Below are positions 43,801 to 54,660 of a stretch of 64,000 nucleotides of DNA, one piece after another (the first letter of the stretch is position 1; every line of letters begins with the position of its first letter). The position numbers and the translations under genes were made by a program. The stretch is taken from assembly GCA_964036045.1 (NCBI GenBank), contig OZ038391.1, forward strand, positions 40,928,685 through 40,992,684, in the 5' to 3' direction. Under the pieces are notes generated by a model that worked only from the letters and a program-made list of their open reading frames with translations, was not told where the DNA came from and ran no database searches. Source of the stretch: Eutreptiella sp. 'Long Island Sound 2002'. Taxonomy: Eukaryota > Euglenozoa > Euglenophyceae > Eutreptiales > Eutreptiaceae.

Positions 43801-45650
43801 ACAGGCGCTGCAGGACACTCCGACCACCCCCTGGGCAGGACTCCCCGTCCCCCCAGGCCGGTGGGCCCGGTTGTCCATCCCCGCAGGCCCTGCAGAAAAC
43901 TCCCGCCACCCCCTGGGCTGGACTCCCCATCCCCCCAGGCCGGTGTGCCCGGTTCTACGCCCCCGCAGGCCCTGCAGGAAACTCCGACCATCCCCTGGGC
44001 TGGACTCCCCATCCCCCCAAGCCGGTGTGCCCGGTTCTGCGTCCCCACAGGCGCTGCAGGACACTCCGACCACCCCCTGGGCAGGACTCCCCGTCCCCCC
44101 AGGCCGGTGGGCCCGGTTGTCCATCCCCGCAGGCCCTGCAGGAAACTCCGACCATCCCCTAGGCTGGACTCCCCATCCCCCCAGGCCGGTGTGCCCGGTT
44201 CTACGTCCCCACAGGCCCTGCAGGACACTCCGACCGCCCCCTGAGCAGGACTCCCCGTCCCCTCAGGCCGGTGGGCCCGGTTGTCCATCCCCGCAGGCCC
44301 TGCAGGAAACTCCGACCATCCCCTGGGCTGGACTCCCCATCCCCCCAGGCCGGTGTGCCCGGTTCTACGTCCCCACAGGCCCTGCAGGACACTCCGACTA
44401 ACCCCTGGGCAGGACTCCCCATCCCCCCGGGGCGGTGTGCCCGAATCTACCTCCCCACAGGCCCAGCAGGGCACTCCGACCAACCCCTGGGCAGGACTCC
44501 CCATCCCCCCGGGCCGGTGTGCCCGGTTCTACCTCCCCACAGGCCCTGCGGGACACTCCGACCACCCCCTGGGCAGGACTCCCCATCCCCCCAGGCCGGA
44601 GGGCCCGGTTGTCCATCCCCGCAGCCCCTGCAGGAAACTCCGACCACCCCCTGGGCTGGACTCCCCATCCCCCTAGGCCGGTGTCGAGTTCTACGTCCCC
44701 ACAGGCCCTGCAGGACGCTCCGACCACCCCCTGGGCACAACTCCCCGTCCCCCAAGGCCCGTGTGCCCGGTTCTACCTCCCCGCAGGCCCTGCAGGACGC
44801 TCCGACCACCCCCTAGGAGGACTCCCCATCCCCCCAGGCCAGAGGGCCCAGTTGTCCATCCCCGCAGCCCCTGCAGGAAACTCCGACCACCCCCTGGGCT
44901 GGACTCCCCATCCCCCCAGGCCGGTGTGCCCGGTTCTACGTCCCCACAGGCCCTGCAGGACACTCTGACCAGCCCCTGGGCACAACTCCCCGTCCCCCCA
45001 GGCCGGTGTGCCCGAATCTACCTCCCCACAGGCCCAGCGATGCACTCCGACCACCCCCTGGGCGGGACTCCCCGTCCCCCCAGGCCGGTCTGCCCGGTTC
45101 TACGTCCCCACAGGCCCTGCACGATGCTCCGACCACCCCCTGGGCAGGACTCCCCATCCCCCCAGGCCGGTGGGCCCGGTTGTCCATCCCCGCAGGCCCT
45201 GCGGGAAACTCCGACCACCCGCTGGGCTGGACTCCCCGTCCCCCCAGGCCGGTGTGCCTGGTTCTACGTCCCCACAGGCCCTGCAGGACGCTCCGACCAC
45301 CCCCTGGGCAGGACTCCCCGTCCCCCCAGGCCGGTGGGCCCGGTTGTCCATCCCCGCAGGCCCTGCAAGAAACTCCGACCACCCCCCTGGGCGGGACTCC
45401 CCATCCCCCCAGGCCGGTGTGCCCGTATCTACGTCCCCACAGGCCCTGCAGGACACTCCAACCACCCCTTGGGCAGGACTCCCCATCCCCCCAGGCCGGT
45501 GGGCCCAGTTGTCCATCCCCGCAGGCCCTGCAGGAAACTCCGACCACCCCCTGGGCTGGACTCCCCATCCCCCCAGGCCGGTGTGCCCGGTTCTACGTCC
45601 CCACGAGCCCTGCAGGACACTCCGACCACCCCCTGGGCTGGACTCTCCAC
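40850..45650 (+). repeat. Satellite B, 82-bp units, about 58 copies
   Basis: The unit contains CTCCGACCACCCCCTGGGC, GGACTCCCCATCCCCCCAGG, CCGGTGTGCCCGGTTCTAC, and GTCCCCACAGGCCCTGCAGG. A common alternation of GTGGGCCCGGTTGTCCATCC and GTGTGCCCGGTTCTACGTCC units gives a 164-bp dimer. The first units (40830-40920) are hybrids with satellite A, showing direct descent. A block of 17 units (1394 bp) is duplicated. Confidence 0.96.
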
Positions 45651-48600
45651 TGCCCCCAGCCAGTGGGGCAGAGCATTGCAGGAGTTCCACTGCCCACTGC
45701 CCCCAGGCAGTGAGGCAGTGCATTGCAGGAGTGGCACTGCCCACTGCCCCCAGGCAGTGAGGCAGTGCATTGCAGGAGTTGCACTGCCCACTGCCCCCAG
45801 CCAGTGAGGCAGTGCAATGCAGGAGCTGCACTGCCCACTGTTCCCAGGCAGTGCGGCAGTGGATTGCAGGAGTGGCACTGCCCACTGCCCCAGGCAGTGC
45901 GGCAGTGGATTGCAGGAGTGGCACTGCCCACTGCCCCCAGGCAGCGAGGCAGTGGATTGCAGGAGTGGCACTGCCCACTGCCCCCAGCCAGTGGGGCAGA
46001 GCATTGCAGGAGCTGCACTGCCCACTGCCCCCAGGCAGTGAGGCAGTGCATTGCGGGAGTTGCACTGCCCACTGCCCCCAGGCAGTGAGGCAGTGCATTG
46101 CACGAGTTGCACTGCCCACTGCCCCCAGGCAGTGAGGCGGTGTATTGAGGGAGTTCCACTGCCCACTGCCCCCAGCCAGTGAGGCAGTGCATTGCAGGAG
46201 TTGCACTGCTCACTGCCCCCAGCCAGTGAGGCAGTGCAATGCAGGAGCTGCACTGCCCACTGTTCCCAGGCAGTGCGGCAGTGGATTGCAGGAGTGGCAC
46301 TGCCGACTGCCCCCAGGCAGTGAGGCAGTGCAATGCAGGAGATGCACTGCCCACTGCCCCCAGGCAGTGCGGCAGTGGATTGCAGGAGCTGCACTGCCCA
46401 CTGCCCCCAGGCAGTGAGGCAGTGCATTGCAGGAGTTGCACTGCCCACTGCCCCCAGGCAGTGAGGCAGTGCAATGCAGGAGCTGCACTGCCCACTGTTC
46501 CCAGGCAGTGCGGCAGTGGATTGCAGGAGTGGCACTGCCCACTGCCCCCAGGCAGTGCGGCAGTGCATTGCAGGAGTTGCACTGCCCACTGCCCCCAGGC
46601 AGTGAGGCAGTGCATTGCAGGAGTGGCACTGCCCACTGCCCCCAGGCAGTGAGGCAGTGCATTGCAGGAGTTGCACTGCCCACTGCCCCCAGGCAGTGAG
46701 GCAGCGCAATGCAGGAGCTGCACTGCCCACTGTTCCCAGGCAGTGCGGCAGTGGATTGCAGGAGTGGCACTGCCCACTGCCCCCAGGCAGTGAGGCAGTG
46801 GATTGCAGGAGTGGCACTGCCCACTGCCCCCAGGCAGCGAGGTAGTGGATTGCAGGAGTGGCACTGCCCACTGCCCCCAGCCAGTGGGGCAGAGCATTGC
46901 AGGAGCTGCACTGCCCACTGCCCCCAGGCAGTGAGGGGATGCATTGCAGGAGTTGCACTGCCCATTGCCCCCAGGCAGTGAGGCGGTGTATTGAGGGAGT
47001 TCCACTGCCAACTGCCCCCAGCCAGTGAGGCAGTGCATTGCAGGAGTTGCACTGCCCACTGCCCCCAGCCAGTGAGGCAGTGCAATGCAAGAGTGGCACT
47101 GCCCACTGTTCCCAGGCAGTGCGGCAGTGGATTGCAGGAGCTGCACTGCCCACTGCCCCCAGGCAGTGAGGCAGTGCATTGCAGGATTTGCACTGCCCAC
47201 TGCCCCCAGGCAGTGAGGCAGTGCAATGCAGGAGCTGCACTGCCCACTGTTCCCAGGCAGTGCGGCAGTGGATTGCAGGAGTGGCACTGCCCACTGCCCC
47301 CAGCCGGTGAGGCAGTGCAATGTAGGAGCTGCACTGCCCACTGCCCCCAGGCAGTGCGGCAGTGGATTGCAGGAGTGGCACTGCCCACTGCCCCCAGGCA
47401 GTGAGGCAGTGCATTGCAGGAGTTGCACTGCCCACTGTTCCCAGGCAGTGAGGCGGTGTATTGCGGGAGTTCCACTGCCCACTGCCCCCAGCCAGTGAGG
47501 CAGTGCATTGCAGGAGCTGCACTGCCCACTGCCCCCAGTCAGTGCGGCAGTGGATTGCAGGAATGGCACTGCCCACTGCCCCCAGGCAGTGAGGCAGTGC
47601 ATTGCAGGAGTTGCATTGCCCACTGTTCCCAGGCAGTGAGGCAGTGCATTTGCAGGAGTTGCACTGCCCACTTCTCCCGGGCAGTAAGGCGTTATATTGC
47701 GGGAGTTCCACTGCCCACTGCCCCCAGGCAGTGAGGCAGCGCATTGCAGGAGTTGCGCTGCCCACTGCCCCCAGGCAGTGGGGCACAACATTGCAGGAGT
47801 TCCACTGCCCACTGCCCCCAGGAAGTGAGGTAGTGCATTGCAGGAGTGGCACTGCCTACTGCCCGAGGGCAGTGAGGCAGTGCATTGCAGGAGTTGCATG
47901 CCCACTGCCCCCAGCCAGTGAGGCAGTGCATTGCAGGAGCTGCAATGCCCACTGCCCCCAGGCAGTGCGGCAGTGGATTGCACGAGTGGCACTGCCCACT
48001 GCCCCCAGGCAGTGAGGCAGTGCATTGCAGGAGTTGCACTGCCCACTGCTCCCAGGCAGTGAGACGGTGTATTGCGGGAGTTCCACTGCCCACTGCCCCC
48101 AGGCAGCGAGGCAGCGCATTGCAGGAGTTGCGCTGCCCACTGCCCCCAGGCGGTGGGGCAGAGCGTTGCAGGAGTTCCACTGCCCACTGCCCCCAGCCAG
48201 TGAGGCAGTGCATTGCAGGAGTGGCACGGCCTGCTGCCCGAGGGCAGTGAGGCAGTGCATTGCAGGAGTTGCACTGCCCACTGCCCCCAGCCAGTGAGGC
48301 AGTGCATTGCAAGAGTGGCACGGCGTGCTGCCCGAGGGCAGTGAGGCAGTGCATTGCAGGAGTTGCACTGCCCACTGCCCCCAGGCAGTGAGGCAGTGCA
48401 TTGCAGGAGTTGCACTGCCCACTGCCCCCAGCCAGTGAGGCAGTGCATTGCAGGAGTGGCACGGCCTGCTGCCCGAGGGCAGTGAGGCAGTTCATTGCAG
48501 GAGTTGCACTGCCCACTGCCCCCAGCCAGTGAGGCAGTGCATTGCAGGAGTGGCACGGCGTGCTGCCCGAGGGCAGTGAGGCAGTGCATTGCAGGAGTTG

Positions 48601-50330
48601 CACTGCCCACTGCCCCCAGGCAGTGAGGCAGTGCATTGCAGGAGTTGCACTGCCCACTGCCCCCAGCCAGTGAGGCAGTGCATTGCAGGAGATGCACTGC
48701 CCACTGCCCCCAGGCAGTGCGGCAGTGGATTGCAGGAGTGGCACTGCCCACTGCCCCCAGGCAGTGAGGCAGTGCATTGCAGGAGCTGCACTGCCCACTG
48801 CCCCCAGGCAGTGCGGCAGAGCATTGCAGGAGTGGCACTGCCCACTGCCCCCAGGCAGTGAGGCAGTGCATTGCAGGAGTTCCACTGCCCACTACCCCCA
48901 GGCAGTGGGGCAGAGCATTGCAGGAGTTCCACTGCCCACTGCCCCCAGGCAGTGAGGCAGTGCATTGCAGGAGTGGCACTGCCTACTGCCCGAGGGCAGT
49001 GAGGCAGTGCATTGCAGGAGTTGCACTGCCCACTGCCCCCAGCCAGTGAGGCAGTGCAATGCAGGAGCTGCACTGCCCACTGTTCCCAGGCAGTGCGGCA
49101 GTGGATTGCAGGAGTGGCACTGCCCACTGCCCCCAGGCAGTGCGGCAGTGGATTGCAGGAGTGGCACTGCCCACTGCCCCCAGGCAGTGAGGCGGTGTAT
49201 TGCGGGAGTTCCACTGCCCACTGCCCCCAGCCAGTGAGGCAGTGCAATGCAGGAGCTGCACTGCCCACTGCCCCCAGGCAGTGCGGCAGTGGATTGCAGG
49301 AGTGGCACTGCCCACTGCCCCCAGGCAGTGAGGCAGTGCATTGCAGGAGTTGCACTGTCCACTGCCCCCAGGCAGTGAGGCAGTGCATTGCAGGAGTTGC
49401 ACTGCCCACTCCTCCCGGTCAGTGAGGCGGTGTATTGCGGGAGTTCCACTGCCCACTGCCCCCAGGCAGTGAGGCAGCGCATTGCAGGAGTTGCGCTGCC
49501 CACTCCCCCCAGGCAGTGGGGCAGAGCATTGCAGGAGTTCCACTGCCCACTGCCCCCAGGAAGTGAGGCAGTGCATTGCAAGAGTGGCACTGCCTACTGC
49601 CCGAGGGCAGTGAGGCAGTGCATTGCAGGAGTTGCACTGCCCACTGCTCCCAGCCAGTGAGGCAGTACATTGCAGGAGCTGCACTGCCCACTGCCCCCAG
49701 GCAGTGCGGCAGTGGATTGCAGGAGTGGCACTGCCCACTGCCCCCAGGCAGTGAGGCAGTGCATTGCAGGAGCTGCACTGCCCACTGCCCGCAGGCAGTG
49801 CGGCAGTGGATTGCAGGAGTGGCACTGCCCACTGCCCCCAGGCAGTGAGGCAGTGCATTGCGGGAGTTGTACTGCCCACTGCTCCCAGGCAGTGAGACGG
49901 TGTGTTGCGGGAGTTCCACTGCCCACTGCCCCCAGGCAGTGAGGCAGCGCATTGCAGGATTTGCGCTGCCCACTGCCCCCAGGCAGTGGGGCAGAGCGTT
50001 GCAGGAGTTCCACTGCCCACTGCCCCCAGGCAGTGAGGCAGTGCGTTGCAGGAGTGGCACGGCCTGCTGCTCGAGGGCAGTGAGGCAGTGCATTGCAGGA
50101 GTTGCACTGCCCGCTGCCCCCAGCCAGTGAGGCAGTGCATTGCAGGAGTGGCACGGCCTGCTGCCCGAGGGCAGTGAGGCAGTGCATTGCAGGAGTTGCA
50201 CTGCCCACTGCCCCCCGGCAGTGAGGCAGTGCATTGCACGAGTTGCACTGTCCACTGCCCCCAGGCAGTGAGGCAGTGCATTGCAGGAGATCCACTGCCC
50301 CCTGCCCCCGGGCCGTGGCGCAGTGTGTCG
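45650..50330 (+). repeat. Satellite C, 47-bp hairpin units, about 100 copies
   Basis: The unit is GCACTGCCCACTGCCCCCAG then GCAGTGAGGCAGTGC then ATTGCAGGAGTT. Within it GCACTGCC pairs with GGCAGTGC, and ACTGCC pairs with GGCAGT, leaving a four-base loop CCCA and one bulged A: a 15-bp stem in every unit. The boundary with B at 45640-45665 is seamless. A decayed tail reaches about 50620. Confidence 0.96.
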
Positions 50331-50620
50331 CAGGAGTTCCACTGGCCACTGCCCCAGGCACGGCCGCAGTGTATTGCAGGAGATGCCCGGCCCACTGCCC
50401 CAAGGCAGGGAGGCAGAGAATGGCAGGAGTACCACTCCCCACTGCCCTCAGGCAATGCGGCGGTGTGAAGCAGGATTTCCACTGCCCACAGCCCCCGGGC
50501 GGCGTGGTAGTGCGTTACACTGCCCACCGCCCCCTGCCCGCAACAACCGTGCAGCAGGGCACGCACAGTGCAGTGTAGTGCACAGCACCAAGCAGTGCGG
50601 CACCACAATATAAGCACTGA

Positions 50621-50888
50621 TGGTGCAGCGCGGCACGCAGGGTGCAGTGGGCCCACGAGACCCTGTGTGACTGCGCGCAGGCGTCGGCAAGGCAGTGTCG
50701 GCCAAGTGCGAGAGTGCACTGGTCCGGCTATGCCACAACACACTTACGCACAGCGCGCACACAACACACACAGCCCAGCCCGTTTACCTGTAGCCGTGGG
50801 TAGACATCCCGGCCTTTTGCCTTTTGGTAACAGCGCCTTCGGCACACCACACCACACCACACCACACTACACCACACCACACCACACC
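50621..50888 (+). mobile_element. SINE-like element, copy 1, with LINE 3' tail
   Basis: A 115-bp head (GGTGCAGCGCGGCACGCAGG ... CACTGGTCCGGCTATGCCA) absent from the LINE, then about 95 bp matching the LINE 3' UTR, then (ACACC)8-9. The same structure occurs at 54151-54423. It has no coding capacity. No convincing tRNA-type A and B boxes were found in the head, so the head's origin is open. Confidence 0.7.
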
Positions 50889-51070
50889 GTACCTAAAGGA
50901 TGTTGGATACCGATACCGGGGTGTCCAACCGGACGGGGACAGGGACCCCCGGCCACCACCCCGGCGCCAACACCAGGGAGGGCGTCCGGGAGGGGTAACA
51001 GCCCCCGATCCCCCAAAGGCAGCCCCAAAGGTGAGCGCACCACTGGAAGGGGCATGTCTGCGGGGTAAGC
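50885..51070 (+). repeat. Segmental module copy 2, 5' part
   Basis: GTACCTAAAGGATGTTGGAT ... GACGGGGACAGGGA follows the (ACACC)n directly, then CCCCCGGCCACCACCCCGGC and onward, colinear with 34312-34444. The first ~65 bp are inverted relative to copy 1. Confidence 0.85.
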
Positions 51071-51440
51071 AAATGCGCTGAGTAATTCCCGAACGTAATG
51101 AATAGTGCCTACTGCCGTAAGTAATGCTTAACTGGGTAAATGCCCCCCCCCCCCCCGGGGCCAGTTTAGTGCGCAACCCCCAGAGCCGGACTCGACCGGC
51201 CGTACTGAGGCGAGCCAAGAAATGGGTATGGCAGGCCACTGTCCAGCTGGTAGCCACGCCTCAGTACACTCCGTGGGCTCATAAGGCCCACGGGAGCCCC
51301 AAACACCGTTACGTTCGGGAGTACAGCCCCGGCGGTGTTTGGGGTTGTTCCTGGTTAAGAGGACTCACGTTGAGTCCCAGATACTGTTACCCCGGGGTTA
51401 TGACCCCCGGTACTGCCTGCTTACTTGCCTGCTGCTGCTA
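51070..51440 (+). ncRNA. Candidate structured RNA element, copy 2
   Basis: Same stems as copy 1: GTACTGAGGCG (51202-51212) with CGCCTCAGTAC (51257-51267), CCGTGGGC with GCCCACGG, CCCCAAACACCG with CGGTGTTTGGGG, and GGACTCA with TGAGTCC. The palindrome reads GGGGTTATGACCCC here (one C to T, giving a possible G-T wobble). The loop of the first stem differs at many positions between copies, while both strands of the first four stems are unchanged. It leads directly into the 94-bp array. Confidence 0.55.
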
Positions 51441-52366
51441 GGAGACTCCGAACACCCCCTGGGCAGGACTCCCCGTCCCCCCCAGGCCGGTGCGCCCGGT
51501 TCTCTGAAGAAGATGACCCCCCCTTGGCCTGGCAGGAGACTCCGAACACCCCCTGGGCAGGACTCCCTGTCCCCCCCGGGCCGGTGCGCCCGGTTCTCTA
51601 AAGAAGATGGTCTCCCATTGGCCTGGCAGGAGACTCCGAACACCCCCTGGGCAGGACTCCCCGTCCCCCCCGGGCCGGTGCGCCCGGTTCTCTAAAGAAG
51701 ATGGCCCCCCCATTGGCCTGGCAGGAGACTCCGCACACCCCCTGGGCAGGACTCCCCGTCCCCCCCGGGCCGGTGCGCCCGGTTTTCTGAAGACGATGGC
51801 CCCCCCCTTTTGGCCTGGCAGGAGACTCCGAGCGCCCCCTGGGCAGGGCCCCCTGTCCCCCCCGGGCCGGTGCGCCCGGTTCCCTGAAGAAGACGACCCC
51901 CCATTGGCCTGGCAGGAGACTCCGAACACCCCCTGGGCAGAACTCCCCGTCCCCCCCGGGCCGGTGCGCCCGGTTCTCTAAAGAAGATGGCCCCCCATTG
52001 GCCTGGCAGGAGACTCCGAACACCCCCTGGGCAGGACTCCCCGTCCCCCCCGGGCCGGTGCGCCCGGTTCTCTGAAGACGATGGCCCCCCCCTTTTGGCC
52101 TGGCAGGAGACTCCGAGCGCCCCCTGGGCAGGACTCCCCGTCCCCCCTGGGCCGGTGCGCCCGGTCCTCTGAGGAAGATGGCCCCCCATTGGCCTGGCAG
52201 GAGACTCCGAACACCCCCTGGGCAGGACTCCCCGTCCCCCCCGGGCCGGTGCGCCCGGTTCTCTAAAGGAGATGGCCCCCCCTTGGCCTGGCAGGAGACT
52301 CCGAACACCCCCTGGGCAGGACTCACCGTCCCCCCCGGGCCGGTGCGCCCGGTTCTCTGAGGAACA
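51438..52366 (+). repeat. Satellite A, second array, about 10 units, abutting the LHC gene
   Basis: The same 94-bp unit as 34840-40850, with some 97-bp variants (CCCCCCCTTTTGGCC). The last unit ends GGTTCTCTGAGGAACAG immediately before the LHC start codon at 52368. Confidence 0.96.
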
Positions 52367-52367
52367 G

Positions 52368-54151
52368 ATGGATGCCTACCAGACGCCTTCATCTTTCAAC
52401 ACTGTGGCTCCTGTTTCCCAGGACACCTGGTGGAGCCGTATGGTTCTGCTTTCGTGCGCCGCCACCGCCGCGGCCGCTGCTTTCGTGTGGCGAGCGAGGA
52501 AGCGCGCCAGCAGCACCCAGCCAGTGGAGTACGTTGCTTTGGCAGCAGTTCAAGGTGAGCAACAGTCCCAGACCGGTGACTATGCTCTCTTTGCTGCCAC
52601 CTCCAAGAGAGGAGCTGCCAGTGCCCCCTCCTCTGCCTGGTACGGCCCTGACCGTAACAAGTGGTTGGGCCCGTTCTCCGAGGGTGCCGCCCCTGCATAC
52701 CTGACTGGTGAGTACCCTGGTGACTACGGCTGGGACACTGCTGGTCTTGCCGCCGACCCTACCACCTTCGCTGCCTACCGCGAGGCTGAGCTGATCCACG
52801 CTCGTTGGGCCATGTGGGGTACTTTGGGCTCCTTGACCCCTGAGCTGTTGGCCAAGTACGCCGGTGTGCCCTTCGGCGAGTCCGTTTGGTTCAAGGCTGG
52901 TGCTCAGATCTTCTCTGAGGGCGGTCTGGACTACCTTGGCAGCGACCATTTGGTGCACGCCCAGTCCATCCTTGCCATCCTGGCCTGCCAGGTTGTGCTG
53001 ATGGGTGCCGTTGAGGCTTACCGTGTGAACGGAGGTCCTCTGGGTGAGGATTTGGATCTGCTGCACCCTGGTGAAGGTTTCGATCCTCTGGGATTGGCTG
53101 ACGACCTCGAGACCTTTGCTGAGTTGAAGGTGAAGGAGATCAAGAACGGCCGTCTTGCCATGTTCTCGATGTTCGGATACTACGTGCAGGCCATCGTGAC
53201 TGGTGAGGGCCCTGTTGAGAACTGGGCATCCCACATTGCCGACCCATTCGCCGTGAACGGTTTGACCAGTGCCTACGTGACGCAGTTGGCCCCCAGCCCT
53301 GTTGCCATGTTCGCTGCCTCTTCCCGCAGGAGTGCGGCCAGTGTCCCCTCCTCTGCCTGGTACGGCCCTGACCGCAACAAGTGGTTGGGCCCGTTCTCTG
53401 AGGGTGCCACCCCTGCATACCTGACTGGTGAGTACCCTGGTGACTACGGCTGGGACACTGCTGGTCTTGCCGCCGACCCTACCACCTTCGCTGCCTACCG
53501 CGAGGCTGAGCTGATCCACGCTCGTTGGGCCATGTTGGGTACTTTGGGCTGCTTGACCCCTGAGCTGTTGGCCAAGTACGCCGGTGTGCCCTTCGGCGAG
53601 TCCGTTTGGTTCAAGGCTGGTGCTCAGATCTTCTCTGAGGGCGGTCTGGACTACCTTGGCAGCGACCATTTGGTGCACGCCCAGTCCATCCTTGCCATCC
53701 TGGCCTGCCAGGTTGTGCTGATGGGTGCCGTTGAGGCTTACCGTGTGAACGGAGGTCCTCTGGGTGAGGATTTGGATCTGCTGCACCCTGGTGAAGGTTT
53801 CGATCCTCTGGGATTGGCTGACGACCCCGACACGTTCGCTGAGTTGAAGGTGAAGGAGATCAAGAACGGCCGTCTTGCCATGTTCTCGATGTTCGGCTAC
53901 TACGTGCAGGCCATCGTGACTGGTGAGGGCCCTGTTGAGAACTGGGCATCCCACATTGCCGACCCATTCGCCGTGAACGGTTTGACCAGTGCCTACGTGG
54001 CGCAGTTCGCCCCCAGCCCTGTTGCCATGTTCGCTGCGTCTGGCCGTGTCTCTGACAATCTGGCGGCCTGGTATGGCCCTGAGCGGAACAAGTGGTTGGG
54101 ACCATTCTCTGATGCCTCCACCCCTGACTACCTGACCGGTGAGTACCCTGG
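52368..54151 (+). CDS. lhcb: Chlorophyll a/b-binding LHCII polyprotein, truncated in its third unit
   Basis: Starts [20 protein letters not shown]. Residues about 22-40 ([17 protein letters not shown]) are a hydrophobic segment followed by RARKRA, then a Ser/Ala-rich stretch: a plastid-targeting presequence with one visible membrane segment. Two complete LHC units follow ([18 protein letters not shown] near 52633 and 53353, 240 residues apart), and a third starts near 54064. Each complete unit has the three-helix pattern: [11 protein letters not shown] (helix 1), [20 protein letters not shown] (helix 2), and [20 protein letters not shown] (helix 3). The ExxxxR motifs for chlorophyll binding are intact. 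Units are joined by [16 protein letters not shown] or [14 protein letters not shown] linkers, resembling the cleavage linkers of Euglena LHCII polyproteins. The product would be cut into thylakoid antenna proteins for photosystem II. The third unit stops at TGEYPG, where the SINE-like element begins. The frame stays open to 54620 through that element, but this is not LHC sequence. Upstream exons could exist, since an AG precedes ATG. Confidence 0.93.
54064..54151 (+). pseudogene. lhcb: Third LHCII unit, broken after about 30 residues
   Basis: [20 protein letters not shown] then [10 protein letters not shown], and then retroelement sequence. All three helices are lost. No continuation (the expected DYGWDTAG) is seen to the right in this window. 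Confidence 0.85.
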
Positions 54152-54423
54152 TGGTGCAGCGCGGCACGCAGGGTGCAGTGGGCAAATGAGACCCTGTGTG
54201 ACTGCGCGCAGGCGTTGGCAAGGCAGTGTCGGCCAAGTGCGAGAGTGCACTGGTCCGGCTATGCCACAACACACTTACACACAGCGCGCACACAACACAC
54301 ACAGCGCAGCCCGTTTACCTGTACCCGTGGGTAGACATCCCGGCCTTTGCCCTTTGGTAACAGCGCCTTCGGCACACCACACCACACCACACCACACCAC
54401 ACCACACCACACCACACCACACC
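54151..54423 (+). mobile_element. SINE-like element, copy 2, inside the LHC gene
   Basis: Head GGTGCAGCGCGGCACGCAGG ... GGTCCGGCTATGCCA, LINE-like 3' tail (54265-54372) and (ACACC)10 (54373-54423). It is about 95 percent identical by eye to 50621-50888. The junction shares GGTG with the LHC target (CCTGGTG). Confidence 0.75.
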
Positions 54424-54660
54424 CTGAGTACTCCCCAGCTCTACCCATGGGCTGGGTGCCGGGTGCGAAGCCCCGGACGACAGGGCCCGGGCACTGCCCT
54501 AGTGGCAGTGTACTAACAGTGTCGGGTGCGTGGACGCCCCAATGCCAAGCACCATCCCCAGGGACCCCGCGGCCCCTAGTACCAGCCGCCTCGGCCCTGG
54601 GAACGGTCAGCGACCCCTAGCGAGGACGGCTGACCCAGCCTCCCCCTCCTCTCCCCCAGC
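54424..54660 (+). repeat. Module following (ACACC)n, copy 2
   Basis: Closely matches 33397-33640 (CTGAGTACTCCCCAGCTCTA through CCTGGGAACGGTCAGCGACC). Confidence 0.8.

Noticed and set aside
40743-44162. Long open frames (up to about 1100 codons) across the satellite arrays on both strands
   Set aside because: They occur in several frames at once, arise from stop-poor GC-rich repeats whose length is not a multiple of three, and encode only Pro/Gly/Arg-rich periodic peptides.
45593-48979. 1128-codon minus-strand frame with a Cys/Gly/Ala-rich 47-residue period
   Set aside because: It is the 47-bp satellite read three units at a time. Parallel frames are equally open, and no start or splice context supports it.
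45650-50330. CRISPR-like regular repeats
   Set aside because: Units are contiguous with no unique spacers, no cas genes are present, and the context is eukaryotic.
54152-54620. C-terminal extension of the LHC protein
   Set aside because: The frame stays open by chance through the SINE-like copy and (ACACC)n, giving a His/Thr repeat. It is not part of the LHC family.
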